Positions 22,456 through 33,668 of a DNA stretch of 64,000 nt are shown in pieces. Location of the stretch: assembly GCA_037176705.1 (NCBI GenBank), contig CM073885.1, forward strand, positions 218,376,290 to 218,440,289, written 5' to 3'. The position numbers were made by a program, and so were the translations under genes. The notes below the pieces were generated by a model. The model was not told where the DNA came from, made no database searches, and saw only the letters and a program-made list of their open reading frames with translations. Source of the stretch: Molossus alvarezi (Eukaryota > Chordata > Mammalia > Chiroptera > Molossidae). Numbering within the stretch: position 1 is the stretch's first letter; each line of letters starts with the position of its first letter.

Positions 22456-22660
22456 CCCAGCCAGTGTGGCCCAGTGTACTGACTGAGAGGTCCTGGTTCA
22501 ATTCCATGGCAGGGCACATGCCTGGGTTGCAGGCTCGAAGCCCAGTAGAGGGCAAGAAGGAGGCAGCTGATCGATATTTCTCTCTCACACTGATGTTTCT
22601 CTCTCTCTCTCCCCCTTATTCTCCCTCTAAAAATAAAATAAAACATAAAAATAATAATAA
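22456..22660 (+). mobile_element. Ves SINE, short-tail type
   Basis: 'cccagccagtgtggcccagt' to 'tctccctctaaaaataaaat'. Perfect 17-bp target duplication 'aataaatgctactgcag' at 22439-22455 and 22661-22677. The insertion lies in the end of an L2. Confidence 0.95.
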
Positions 22661-23509
22661 AATAAATGCTACTGCAGTGAATGTATTAACAATGTCTCCT
22701 AAATAGATATTTATTTACAAGCTTCATAAATTTTACGCTAGGAATATCCTATGAATAAACTTTAAAAATTAATGAAAAAGAAAGACACACAAAACACCAG
22801 AAAATGAAATATAGTATAATTTCTGTATTTTCTTTCAATGAGTTACCATAAGTGCAAATGCAACTCTTTAATCCAAGGAGAAAAGAGGAGAAAGAGTGCG
22901 AGGAGGGAGAGAGGGGTTCTTTTCTAACAACGTCGGTATCTTCTAACTTCTCCAGACCTGAAGTATGGCACCTCTATGACAATAGCTTTATAACTATTTC
23001 TAATTCTTCCAATTATAAGAAACTACTTATTCACTTTAATTACTCCTGAAAATACTTACAAAAATATAAGAAAGAAAATTAGAACCATAATTGCACCACA
23101 GACATAACCATCATTATTAGCCTTTTAAGTATATTTGTTTATAGTTGAAAGAGTATTAAAAAATTAAGCTCCTCAGCTATACATTCTTCTTTTAGCATCC
23201 TGATGTCTAGATCAAGAACAACTGTGGCTGGGGGTGAAACCCAATCACAAACCAATAATGATCCTCATGCAATAACTAATGAGGTTCACCTCTCACATCA
23301 CAAAGTGACTTTAGTGTCATCAAGCTGAATAGAGCGCCTTGGTTCTCCAGACATGGACACGGAACACCAGAGAACTCCCAAACATCACAACACTTTCACA
23401 AGGAAACAAATGTTTTCAGTATATGACCGAATCCTCCTACCATCATTCCCCATTCTGAAAACAATGAAACTAAGCCTCAAAGAAATTAATTCACAAATGA
23501 AGTTAAAGA

Positions 23510-23990
23510 TAAATGATAAACTAAAAGAAAATATTTATAATATATTTGGCAAAGAGCTAATATTCAAAATATATAAAAATAAAACCTTCAGAGCAATAAA
23601 AAACAAAGACAAACAATGTCATAAAAAACTGCAAAATGTAATTCACAGAAAAAAACAAATGGCAGTAAACATGTGAAAGAGTACTATTAATTAGGAATAT
23701 TAAAAATAAACAAAAAAGTTTCACCTATCAATAGGGAAATGTAAAAACCAACACTACCAAGTGTTGACAAGGACAGGAAGGAAGGGCATGCGCCCTGCTG
23801 ATGAAAGTGTACATTTCTGAAGTCTCTTTGGATAGCAATTTGGCAGTATTGAACAAATTTTGATTATGCATACTTTTTAATAACTTCCTCAGAAAAACAT
23901 TCTGTCATGTACATCAAAGTCTTTTATAAGAATGTTCACTCCAAGACTATTAATAATAGCAAATACTGTATGCACACTGAATGCTGCAAG
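23510..23990 (+). mobile_element. Old L1 ORF2 fragment
   Basis: 'caccaagtgttgacaaggac', 'ctgctgatgaaagtgtacat', 'ggatagcaatttggcagtat' and 'aagactattaataatagcaa' are standard L1 ORF2 C-terminal phrases. Multiple stops. Confidence 0.75.
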
Positions 23991-24149
23991 TTATCCTGGG
24001 AAGAAAAAGAATGAAGACCTTTAAATTTTTCTCTGATTATTTCTGCACTATCTCCATATTTTACAAGAGAAGATTCGTGTTACTTTTTTGTATACATGGA
24101 GTAAAACAGTACTATTTTCAAGCTCAGGCTGGAAGCATGTAAGAGAAGT

Positions 24150-24680
24150 GCTGCCCCTCACAGGGGAGCAGACTTGACACTCATACTAGGTCTTGCTCTC
24201 CGGACAAACATAAGCAATTTCACTAAGCACCAACATCAGACAAAGCTACTCTGACCGTGATAGATCTGGACAAGACCACTCCATAATCATGTCTCAACAA
24301 TGACAAAATCAGGAACACTGCCCAAACCACTGTGGTGGCCAAACCTCTCCCTGTCCTGCCTAACATGACTGAGTGCTGCTTTGTCATCAACTGAGCTTAT
24401 GGCTTCCCTTCTTCTAGATAAGATTTATTTTATCACTTCCCTAGTGATACCATACAACCCCTTCCTGACTCCTTCCATTCAGAACAAAGCCCCACTTCCT
24501 TAAAGCCTCCCCAAACTACCTAAAACTAGCCCAAATCCTTTAATAAGGCTTTACAAACAGCATCTTACTGAAACACTCCCACAGACTCCCATGGTAGGGG
24601 AGTAATAAACCCCTCTGTTCAACTACAAGTGTGTTCCTGGTGGTCTTTGGCTAAAGGGCACTGATACATAATTGACTAAT
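24150..24680 (+). mobile_element. LTR-like fragment, possibly ERV1 class
   Basis: The 3' part has 'ccatggtaggggagtaataa', 'acccctctgttcaactacaa' and 'gtgtgttcctggtggtcttt', the layout of a retroviral LTR polyadenylation region. Degraded, with no coding capacity. The 5' limit is uncertain. Confidence 0.4.
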
Positions 24681-25004
24681 AGGATCTCCAACACAAAACA
24701 GTCGAAAAATGAGAAATGAGCACTGAATGTTTACTAAGAAACAGGATTTTCCTAGAGATCACACACCTTGTTATTTACTTCTTGTAACAGGAAAAGTAGT
24801 TATTATTCACATTTTATAAAAGAGAACAGTGACATAGAGAAATGGTAAAATGGGATTGGACACAAAGATTTCAAGTTCCCCTGTTTTCCCTCTTCCATGA
24901 AACACTCCTCCATCTGGTATACCAGATTACCACAGAGGTATGCAGCAATACGTCAGATAACATTAACATTATCTTCCTGAGCATATATTTCACTTCATAG
25001 TAAT

Positions 25005-25202
25005 AACAGTAGTTAATAATTAACATTTCTTAAGGACATATTATGGGGCAGGCATTATATTAAGCAGTCATTTAATCCTCCTAACAACTCTATAAGAAGT
25101 ACTAGCATTTTCTTAACATATATTACCAAAAATTGACAAAAATAGGATTCAGGTCCAGGTCCATGAGCCTCAAAATGTGAGATCTTAACTATTAGAGTAT
25201 CC
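25005..25202 (-). mobile_element. MIR SINE
   Basis: Reverse MIR order: 'ttaacatttcttaaggacat', 'ggggcaggcattatattaag', 'catttaatcctcctaacaac', 'agatcttaactattagagta'. Confidence 0.75.
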
Positions 25203-25218
25203 TAACTTAAAATATTTT

Positions 25219-25474
25219 TTTTTTCTTTATCCTCACCCGAGGACATTTTTCCATTTTTTTTGTACAGATAGAGTGGGAGGAAGAGAGAGGAAGAGAGAAA
25301 GAGAGAGAGGGAAACATCGATGTGAAAGGGACACATCGAGCGGCTGCCACCCGCACGACCAACCAGGGCCGGGGACAAACTGCAACCAAGGTACATGCCC
25401 TTAGCGGGAACCAAACCTGGGTCTCTCTGGACCACAGGCGGACGCTCTAACCGCTGAGCCAAACTGGCCAGGGC
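25219..25474 (-). mobile_element. Ves SINE, long-tail type
   Basis: Plus strand 'tcctcacccgaggacatttt' to 'gctgagccaaactggccagg'. Perfect 16-bp target duplication 'taacttaaaatatttt' at 25203-25218 and 25475-25490. Confidence 0.95.
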
Positions 25475-26159
25475 TAACTTAAAATATTTTAATTGAAAAC
25501 ATTTTAATATTAAAATAAAACAGATCTGTCATGAAATATAGTGCCAAACAGAGTTTCCTTGAGATGTGCCTTCAAGTTACCACATTCCCAAAACCTTAAA
25601 AGAGCAAGTCTACTCTCTAATATTAGAGATATTTCCTTGGGGGGAGGTTTTTATTTTTTAATTTCTGTATCATATTCTTAGAAGATATTTTATATTAGAA
25701 AAACAACTTTTCTCAAAATCAGATGACAAGACAAATTGCTATGTTTTACCATCCACACAGTCCAAGACAGACTCTGCTGCCAACACTCTAGATCAGTGCA
25801 AAGACATTTAACTTTGTAAGGCTAGAGTTTCAACTTCTTCCTTTCCAACACAATATAGAGTTTTCTACACCCTTAAACTTTATCATCAGCCTCAAACCCT
25901 ACTAGTTGGTGACACTAGAGATAAACAAATTATGAGCTTTGTATACCATACTTTTATAAGCCAGTAACTTACCTTTCCCTATAACTTTAGGAAAACAATT
26001 AGCTGAGTTTATTAGACATCAGTATAAAGTTTCTTAAAGCATTATGTTATCTGCTTCACAATAATAAGTTTGCCAGTAATTTATACTCCTAGGAAATCAA
26101 GCCATAAAGGTTTGTTTACATCAACTATAAAGGGGACCAGGTTGGCAGGGCTATATTAC

Positions 26160-26320
26160 CTTTTGATCTGTGGTTACTGAATTCACCAGGTACAGGGACT
26201 TTGACAGGTGTTGCTGAATTCTGAATGGTCAGCACACTAGGAGTGGCAGTAGTAGAGTTGGCCTTTGGTCTTTGTCTTGGTGCAATTGAGGTTTCTGTTG
26301 GTCCAATGGTATCTGTTATT
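26160..26320 (-). CDS. BMP2K: BMP2K exon 10: Ser/Thr/Pro-rich linker
   Basis: 161 bp. One base completes Arg, then ITDTIGPTETSIAPRQRPKA, NSTTATPSVLTIQNSATPVK and VPVPGEFSNHRSK, ending one base into a Gly codon. The ETSIAPRQRPKA block is strongly shared between BMP2K and AAK1. The rest is low-complexity and probably disordered. Acceptor CTTACAG, donor GTAATA. Confidence 0.96.
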
Positions 26321-27416
26321 CTGTAAGAGAAGAGAACATTTTATTACAAATATTGGGATTATTTCTAACTTACTCTTTCTTCTATGAAGCATCTACTTCA
26401 ACAGATGCATTTTAATTATTATCATAATCATGTTAGTATTCTTGGGTCCTTCCTAAGTCTCACTCTCAAGTATTAAATGTTTAATGAAGATAGAAAAATA
26501 AGATAAACCTAACCATTTCCTTTAAACCAGTATGCAACCATTCATAGCCTGCCACTGAAGCTGGCAGAAAAAAGAATAAAAGATTGCTCTTAAGGAGATG
26601 AAATAAAAGAAACAAACAAACCTTCTCATAAGGTTTTAGACAAAACTGAGAGCCAACTCTGTGAACCAGTCAGATAAATTCAAATAACAATAAATCAACA
26701 GTCCTCCTTAGCTTGGACTCTAGGCCTGAGAAATGAGAGACTGCGCCCTAGGGCACATAATAAAAAAGAAGCTAAAACTTAAAAAGTGGAGCTACCTGTT
26801 CACATTCAACTTCTTGAATCTCTGACTGCTTTTCTTAAAATATTGAATGAAAATTATATAAAACTTTCCCACTTGGACTTAGTTTAGGCCATAAACATGG
26901 GCAGTCAGGTGGTAAGCATAATTTTGAAAGCAGGAGGTACTAAATATAATTTAAGAAAACACAGATATTTCCTCTTCTCTTTCCAAAAAAACCCAGAAAA
27001 AATCTTACATATTCACTAACTTTGCTTTCTACAAATTCAGTACAAAAATTCAAGTAAGTATTGATAATCAAATGTTCACTTTTCAACAGGACTGCAATAA
27101 AATCTCTTTACCAAGTTCCCTAAGCATATTTTCAAATGATTTAATACTTAAAATTTTGCATACATATGATTTTTAAGTGCACATCTGCTGCCTTTGATAC
27201 AGTCCTGTTTGCCAGAACTGCACAGATCCAGTTCTTTCTTATATCTGTATGAGCCACAAGAGGGAGCCCTGTGCACAACTATCCAGGCAAGAAAGGAAGT
27301 GAAAAAAACATTTTAGAAAATCATAGAAAGACATTGTATATGTGCTGTTTTCTAAATGTAATCTTTATATTTTAAATGAGATGGGGATGGTATAAGTCAT
27401 ATGAAAACTGAACAAA

Positions 27417-27568
27417 GCCCTGAACAGTTTTGCTCAGCGGTTAGCACGTCAGCCTGCAGACAAAAGGGTCTTGGGTTTGATTCCCCAGTCAAGGGTATGT
27501 ACCAGGGTTGCAGGTTTGATCCCGCCAAGGTCATGCGGGAAGCAACCAATGTGTCTCTCTCATATCAA

Positions 27569-27600
<32 letters not shown>

Positions 27601-27680
27601 CCCCACCCCATTCCTCCCTCCCTTCCACTCTATCTAAAAATGAATGGAAAAGTATCCTTGGACAAAGGTTAAAAAAAAAA
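27417..27680 (+). mobile_element. Ves SINE, long-tail type
   Basis: 'gccctgaacagttttgctca' to 'tatccttggacaaaggtt' and A-run, with a long (TC)n tract at 27572-27600. Confidence 0.9.
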
Positions 27681-28019
27681 AATTGAACTAAAAGGCAATA
27701 AAAGATCTTGTATACATATAACCAACTAGATCTCATTTTTATGACAATCAAGTATTTACTGAGGTCAAGTTATGGATGTGACACTAAAACCAATGCTATG
27801 CTCTCTACATTCAAGTAATGTGGAGAAAATACTGCACACAATCTCTATTTGTTTATCCATTTCTTATTAATAACAGACCTCACCCTGCCTTGTTCCTGTT
27901 CTAAATCTCTAGAGATTCACAGTATATGAGTAAAGTGTACTAAAGTTCTGCAAACTTTAGTTTAGTGTTTCCTATTTATCAATGTACCAATATCTAATAT
28001 ACAATTACTGATATACAGC

Positions 28020-28240
28020 AAATACAGCACAATACCCTGTCTTCAAAGAATTCGTAGTATACCTAGAGAGATACGGCACATGTTCACAAAAATATACTAA
28101 AATATAAAAGTAAAAAGAATCAGTGCCATGTTAGTACAATCAAGAGTTTCATGGAGGAGTAAATTCTACCTTTAACCTAAAATGACTAGAGAAGGCTTCA
28201 AGATGAACTGGAGATAAAAATAGAATAAGATGATCGCATT
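28020..28240. mobile_element. L2-like fragment, low confidence
   Basis: 'aataccctgtcttcaaagaa', 'tcatggaggagtaaattcta' and 'agagaaggcttcaagatgaa' are L2-style phrases. Confidence 0.35.
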
Positions 28241-28836
28241 AGACAGTGAAAAGACACAAAGCGTTCTGTGTGAGGGGATGGGAGACAGCGCTTGGACAGA
28301 GGCACACCTGACTGAAGTGACAGACCAAGCCGTTACTGGTAGCATCGCGCTGCTCGGCTTTATCCACAGAACGCAGACACAGCTGTGTTCCCTGCTTTCC
28401 TCCTACCACCTGAACCATCTTCCCAAAACACAGTCCCTCCTCTTCAAACCTCAGTGTTTCCCTCTGCCAGGACAGAGACTCAGCCTTCGTCTTTAATATA
28501 TCACATAAGTTTCACATGTTCAACAGTCCCAAGAGGAGATGCAGATATCCAGGGGTGCAAGGGGACTTTCAAGAAGTAGAGCGGAGTGCCACATACAGAA
28601 GGCAGGGCAGGTGAGTAACATTCATAAGAGCTTTAAAACGTGTAATTAATGATAGTAGCTGTTTAAAGATTTCTCCACCCCACCTATCCCCAGAAATATA
28701 ACTTTTATATGGAAAAAAGACGTTATTTGTTTATTACTAAGTTTTATTCACATTTAGACTTTTTTTCTAGTTCTGAACTATCAATGTAGAGTAAATTGAT
28801 ATTATTGACCAATAAGCACAAATGAACCTTGTTTAT

Positions 28837-29088
28837 TTATTTTTTTTAATCCTCACCTAAGGACATTTTTCCATTTTTTGTTCAGGTAGAGTGGGGGGGA
28901 GAGAAAGGAAGAGAGAAAGAGAGAAACATCAATGTGAAAGGGACACATCAAGTGGCTGCCACCCGCACGACCAATCAAGGCCAGGGACAAACTGCAACCA
29001 AGGTACATGTCCTTAGTGGGAACTGAACCCAGGTCTCTCTGGACCACAGGGGGATTCTCTAATAGCTGAGCCATACCGGCCAGGGCCA
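28837..29088 (-). mobile_element. Ves SINE, long-tail type
   Basis: Plus strand 'aatcctcacctaaggacatt' to 'gctgagccataccggccagg'. 'atgaacctt' flanks both ends (28822-28830, 29090-29098). Confidence 0.93.
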
Positions 29089-29693
29089 GATGAACCTTAT
29101 TTTAATATACATAATGTATAACTTTAACATACATGAATAGCACTAAGAATTTAGTTGTGTTACCTATTTCATTTGCTCAGCTATAACTTGTGTCATAATG
29201 AAGATATTCAAAGCATCATTTTTATCAGTTGATTTGTACTTTTTAAAATCTGTATCTACTTTCTTAAAGATTTAATAACAAAATAATTATCAAAAAACAA
29301 GTAGCAATAAAATTCAACAAACAATTACACAATAATTCATTATTACCACTCAACAAGAACATCAGTTGCTAACTACAGCTATGTCATAGGTTGGTCACGG
29401 TGGATTCCTGAAGGTTGGATACCACTTATTCCTTTGTCTCCTCCTCAAGAGTATTTTAAAATTCAGGTGAATGAAGATAATATTTTTAGTGTGATGCATA
29501 TTTTTTTAAAAAACTAAGAATTCCCAAATGACATTTTAACAATTTATAAATAATACATTTTATATAACACATCTCACAATCAAGGTACAAACAGAACTGA
29601 CCACAGGTTGAAAATTCACTAGCCTAAATACCAAAGGCCAAATTTCTCAGCATGACATAAAAAGTTGCTGGCATTTACCTACCTCTTCAGCTT

Positions 29694-30052
29694 CACTTCC
29701 CACCACTCTCGTAATATGCCCCTGGGCTCCAGTATACACTTCCCACCACCATACATCCCCTATGCTTCAGTGTACAGTTCCCACCACCATACATCCCTGT
29801 GCTCCAGTGCTTCCCACCACCATACATCCCTGTACACTTCCCACCACCATACATCCCTGTGGCTCCAGTGTACACTTCCCACCACCATACATCCCTGTGG
29901 CTCCAGTGTACACTTCCCACCACCATACATCCCTGTGGCTCCAGTGTACACTTCCCACCGCCATACATCCCTGTGGCTCCAGTGTACACTTCCCACCGCC
30001 ATACATCCCTGTGCTCCAGTGTACACTTCCCACCACATGTCTCTGTGCTCTA
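29694..30052. repeat. Minisatellite, about 38-bp unit, roughly ten copies
   Basis: Unit core 'cacttcccaccaccatacat' plus 'ccctgtggctccagtgta'. The central units (about 29836-30000) are almost identical, differing at 'ccaccacc' or 'ccaccgcc'. The left-hand units are shorter and more diverged. The long open frames crossing it on both strands arise because the repeat lacks stop codons in several frames. Confidence 0.97.
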
Positions 30053-30059
30053 GCCTCAC

Positions 30060-30400
30060 GGTGTCATAAAGGCCATTCTTCTTGCCTGAAGTGCCTGCTT
30101 GTCATAGTTTCACTACCCATAATTCCAGGTGATGGGCTATATTATTCATCCTTCAAGCAACAGCTCAGCAACCCCCACACCCAGAGAAAGATTTGCGTTC
30201 TTTCTGTACCCCCGTTTTCTCTACTCCCTGTCTTTCCTCCCTCTATACTCAGAGTTGCCTGTATCTATCAGGTTGGAATTATTTACTTGTGTATCTTTAT
30301 TAGAATGTGAACTCCTTAGGAATAAACACTGCTTCTTTTTCTTCATGCTTTCTGTATCTATATCTTGCACATAACAGGTATATGACACATGTTTTCTATG
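30060..30400 (+). mobile_element. L2-like LINE 3' fragment
   Basis: 'tcatccttcaagcaacagct', 'gaatgtgaactccttaggaa' and 'cttgcacataacaggtatat' follow the order of worn L2 3' ends. Confidence 0.55.
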
Positions 30401-30529
30401 TCAAATAAAATACTTTGCATAGGTAAAATATCATATAAAACAGCTGTGACTAAGACATCTCCTCAAAAGTAATATTATACATATTACATACGATAGTATG
30501 TAATGTGATCATCTAAAACACAGTCTTGC

Positions 30530-30745
30530 GCCCAGCTGGTGTGGCTCAGTGGATGAGTGTTGTCCCATGAACTGAGAGATCCTGGTTCGATTCCCTGTCA
30601 GGGCACGTGCCCGGGTTGTGGGCTCCATCCCCTGTAGGGGGTGTGCAGGAGGCAGCCAATCCATGTTTCTCTCTCACACTGATGTTTCGCTCTCTCTCCT
30701 TTCCTCTCTCTCTAAAAAAAACAATAAAAAATATTTAAAAAAAAT
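30530..30745 (+). mobile_element. Ves SINE, short-tail type
   Basis: 'gcccagctggtgtggctcag' to 'ctctctctctaaaaaaaac'. Target duplication 'aaaacacagtcttgc' (30515-30529) against 'aaaatacagtcctgc' (30746-30760). Confidence 0.93.
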
Positions 30746-31397
30746 AAAATACAGTCCTGCTTATTAACTTCTAAACTCAAAAAGAAAAGAAGAAAAAAAT
30801 TAATCATTAATTCAGTAATAACTCAGATTCAGGTCTTAACCTATACAATATGTATCAAATTTACTAATGTAGTAAAATAACTATGAAAACTCATTTAAAC
30901 ATTATATTTTACCACTCTTAAGTCATTCATTATAAATTATACGTAGTAGTACATATTTAAATATGTATTAGCACACATAAAATAGTTTATAAATTTTGAA
31001 TACTCTAAAAATGTTGCCTATAAGAGCTATTTTTCCTTTCCTTAAATAAAAAATCATACAAGCTATAAACTCAAAACATAACAGTTCCCAAATTAGAGTT
31101 GCCATGTAATAAATAATGACAACTCCCCACCAAATGACCCAATGTAACATTACCAGTCATATAATCACTCCTTGAGTACTGAGAGTGAGCAGTTCAGGTA
31201 AGACTGATGTCAAACCGGTCTTTAATACATAAAAGCTCATTTTGTACTCACTATCTGAACTCTACACCACATGCAAGAAGGAACACAATATTTTTTGTGG
31301 GTGTATATATTTAATTAATTACATTTTCTAGGATTAAAAATGAGAACTATCCCCTTTTTTTAAAAAGCCTTCTCAAATTTCAGATAGCTTTGCCTAC

Positions 31398-31477
31398 CTG
31401 GTTTTTATTTGGCTTTTCCTAGAAGCTGCTTCACTAGCAGTCATGGGTTCAGGAAGAGCTGAAGGAATAGAAGAATT
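31398..31477 (-). CDS. BMP2K: BMP2K exon 9: post-kinase linker
   Basis: 80 bp, starting on a codon boundary: NSSIPSALPEPMTASEAASR then KSQIKT and two bases of an Arg codon. It is a Ser/Pro/Ala-rich linker C-terminal to the kinase fold, homologous to the EAAAKK linker of AAK1. Acceptor TTCCCAG, donor GTAGGC. Confidence 0.95.
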
Positions 31478-31983
31478 CTGGGAAGAAAAATAAAACCTGT
31501 CATTTTAGTTTTCATTTTAATTGCTAAAAGCTTTATTTAAAGGCTATGGATATATTCTTAAATTTAAAAAATATTATCTGTGAGATACTATTACTGTCAC
31601 TGCAGATAACTACATATCATTCACACATATTTGCCAGATCTAATCTGCAAACCACCACATGTTGCACAAATGTCCCTTTCATATTCATGTGCCACAGAAA
31701 CCCTTCAAGAATAAGCAGAAACATATCACTGTATCCACTTTACAAGAGGGCAAATCTCTGTTGAAAAAAAAGGATTATATTATACTTGTAAATCAATGAC
31801 TACTTCACACTTTGAGGGAAAAAAGCACATGAGTAGTGTTGTTTCTAAATATTGCAAACATTTTTGTGACACTGCGTGTAAAATCTGAAAACCAAGAGCA
31901 AAGGCTTTCCTCACTTGTTGGTGTTCTATTTGACTTACAGCACGTACTCAAATGTTTACTAAAGAAAAAGCTAAAAATCTATA

Positions 31984-32209
31984 ACCCTGCTGATGTGGCT
32001 AAATTGGGCTGAGTGTCGCTCTGTGCACTGAAAGGCTGCCGGTTCAATTTCTGGTCAGGGCATATGCCCAAGTTGTGGCTCGATCCCCGGTCAGGGTGCG
32101 CATGGCAGGCGACCAATTGATGTTTCTCTCTCATACTGATGTTTTTCTCCCTACCTTTCCCTTCCTCTCTCTCTAAAATCAATAAAAACATTTTTAAAAA
32201 TGAAAAAGA
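31984..32209 (+). mobile_element. Ves SINE, short-tail type
   Basis: 'accctgctgatgtggctaaa' through 'tctctctctaaaatcaataa'. Target duplication 'aaagctaaaaatctata' at 31967-31983 and about 32210-32226. Confidence 0.9.
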
Positions 32210-32564
32210 AAAGCTAAAAATCTATAGCCAAATGTCAAATAAAGCTACTTTTGTTACTGGAATGTTAGAACTGCATCACTTTCAGCTTCAACAAAGAATT
32301 ATCTGTCACAGTAAGAACTTCAAAAACAAAAAGTAAAGGTACCAACTTCCTTCTTTTTCTTAGTGGAGTGAATTAAGTTATACATAAAGAAAAAACCGAC
32401 AAGCGGAAGCAAGCCCAGAATGATCTTTAGAAAGCTGAGAATGGCTTAAAGTCAGTGATGATTCTAGACCTTTATCAAAATTAGCAGAGACCTGCCATCC
32501 TCAGTTAATCTGATGTAGTTAAATACAGTGTGCAGACACAGGATATAATTCAAAGCCTTTCACT

Positions 32565-32695
32565 GACATTAACTATTACTAACTCAGCACCTTCCATGGA
32601 CTAGGCACTGGGTTTACATTTATTATTTGTAGTCCTCATAATTACTATCCCTGTTTTACAGAAAAAGAACTAACATTAATTAACTTCCCAAAATA
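32565..32695 (-). mobile_element. MIR SINE fragment
   Basis: Reverse-orientation MIR wording: 'ggactaggcactgggtttac', 'ctcataattactatccctgt', 'tttacagaaaaagaacta'. Confidence 0.65.
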
Positions 32696-33076
32696 TAGTT
32701 GGCCTCATTAGTCGCGGGTCCCACATCTGAGGATTCAACAAACTTCAGATCAAAAATACTACTCAGGAAAAAATGTTTTGTTGTTGCTGACTTGCACTAT
32801 GGAGTTAGGGCTACAATGGCTGCATCTCTACTGACACGTAGAGACATTTTTTTTCTTGTCAGTATTCCTTAAACAATATAGTATAATAACTATTTACATG
32901 CCATTTATATTAGGTACTATAGGTAATCCAGAGATAATTTAAAGTACACGGGAGGATGTGTATAGATTATATGCAAATACTACACTGTTTTATATAAGGA
33001 ACTTGAGCACCCAAAGATTTTGGTACCCACCTGAGTCCTGACACCAATCCCCTGCAGAAAATGAGGGATGACTATA
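32696..33076. mobile_element. Tigger-class MITE, MER2-like
   Basis: Terminal wording 'agttggcctcattagtcgcg' on the left and 'ccctgcagaaaatgagggat' on the right is imperfectly inverted. Internal 'tataaggaacttgagcaccc' and 'ggattcaacaaacttcagatc' match what I remember of MER2. TA lies at both ends. Confidence 0.7.
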
Positions 33077-33415
33077 TTCAACATCAGTCCCTGATAAAGA
33101 CAGGTCTCTCCGTTTACAATGCCTCTGCTCTTTACACCAAAGGGAATCAAACTTTCTCAGTGTACAGAATGCTCAATGTCTCAGATGTCACTGTATTTCT
33201 CTCAAAAATGCAAAATATCATGCAGTGCCCCAAGTCTACTATAGCTTCCTACAGCACTTCCTCACACAATTTGGCAACTGTGGCTTTATATGAAAAATAC
33301 TAATCACAAACATTACTAGACTTGTCATGAAACAAATAACTCTGAAAGTGTGTATGTGTATACACACACAACTATATATGTAATCAAATTGATTTTAAAT
33401 TCATACCCCGCTTTA

Positions 33416-33544
<129 letters not shown>

Positions 33545-33623
33545 TTAAAATGTTAAGATGTTTCACTAAACACAGAAGTTATATAGGGGCACAGTAATAG
33601 GATTTTATTTATTTATATTTCTT

Positions 33624-33624
<1 letters not shown>

Positions 33625-33668
<44 letters not shown>
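33625..33668. repeat. (CTAT)11 microsatellite, (ATAG)n on the gene strand
   Basis: Eleven perfect tetranucleotide units. On the transcribed strand the run ends 93 nt before exon 8's first base. Confidence 0.98.

Larger units (their letters stand above)
21883..26159 (-). other. BMP2K: Intron 10 of BMP2K (4.3 kb)
   Basis: GT-AG intron with a reverse Ves (25219), MIR (25005), LTR-like block (24150-24680), old L1 (23510-23990), Ves (22456) and L2 (22180-22438). Nothing is recognised in 21890-22170, 22680-23500 or 25490-26150. Confidence 0.9.
26321..31397 (-). other. BMP2K: Intron 9 of BMP2K (5.1 kb)
   Basis: GT-AG intron. It holds Ves SINEs at 30530, 28837 (reverse) and 27417, L2-like blocks (30060-30400, 28020-28240) and a 38-bp minisatellite (29694-30052). 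Nothing is recognised in 26330-27410, 28250-28830, 29100-29690 or 30770-31390. Confidence 0.9.

Noticed and set aside
28230..28496. 88-codon plus-strand ORF
   Set aside because: No homology recognised and no codon-level signal. The neighbouring sequence looks like old L2, with no promoter or splice sites evident.
29694..30052. CRISPR-like array of regular repeats
   Set aside because: The units are head-to-tail with no unique spacers, and the genome is mammalian. It is a minisatellite.
29762..30310. 182-codon plus-strand open frame and several 80-100-codon minus-strand frames
   Set aside because: They run through the 38-bp minisatellite, whose unit lacks stops in several frames. No start context, domain or splice logic.
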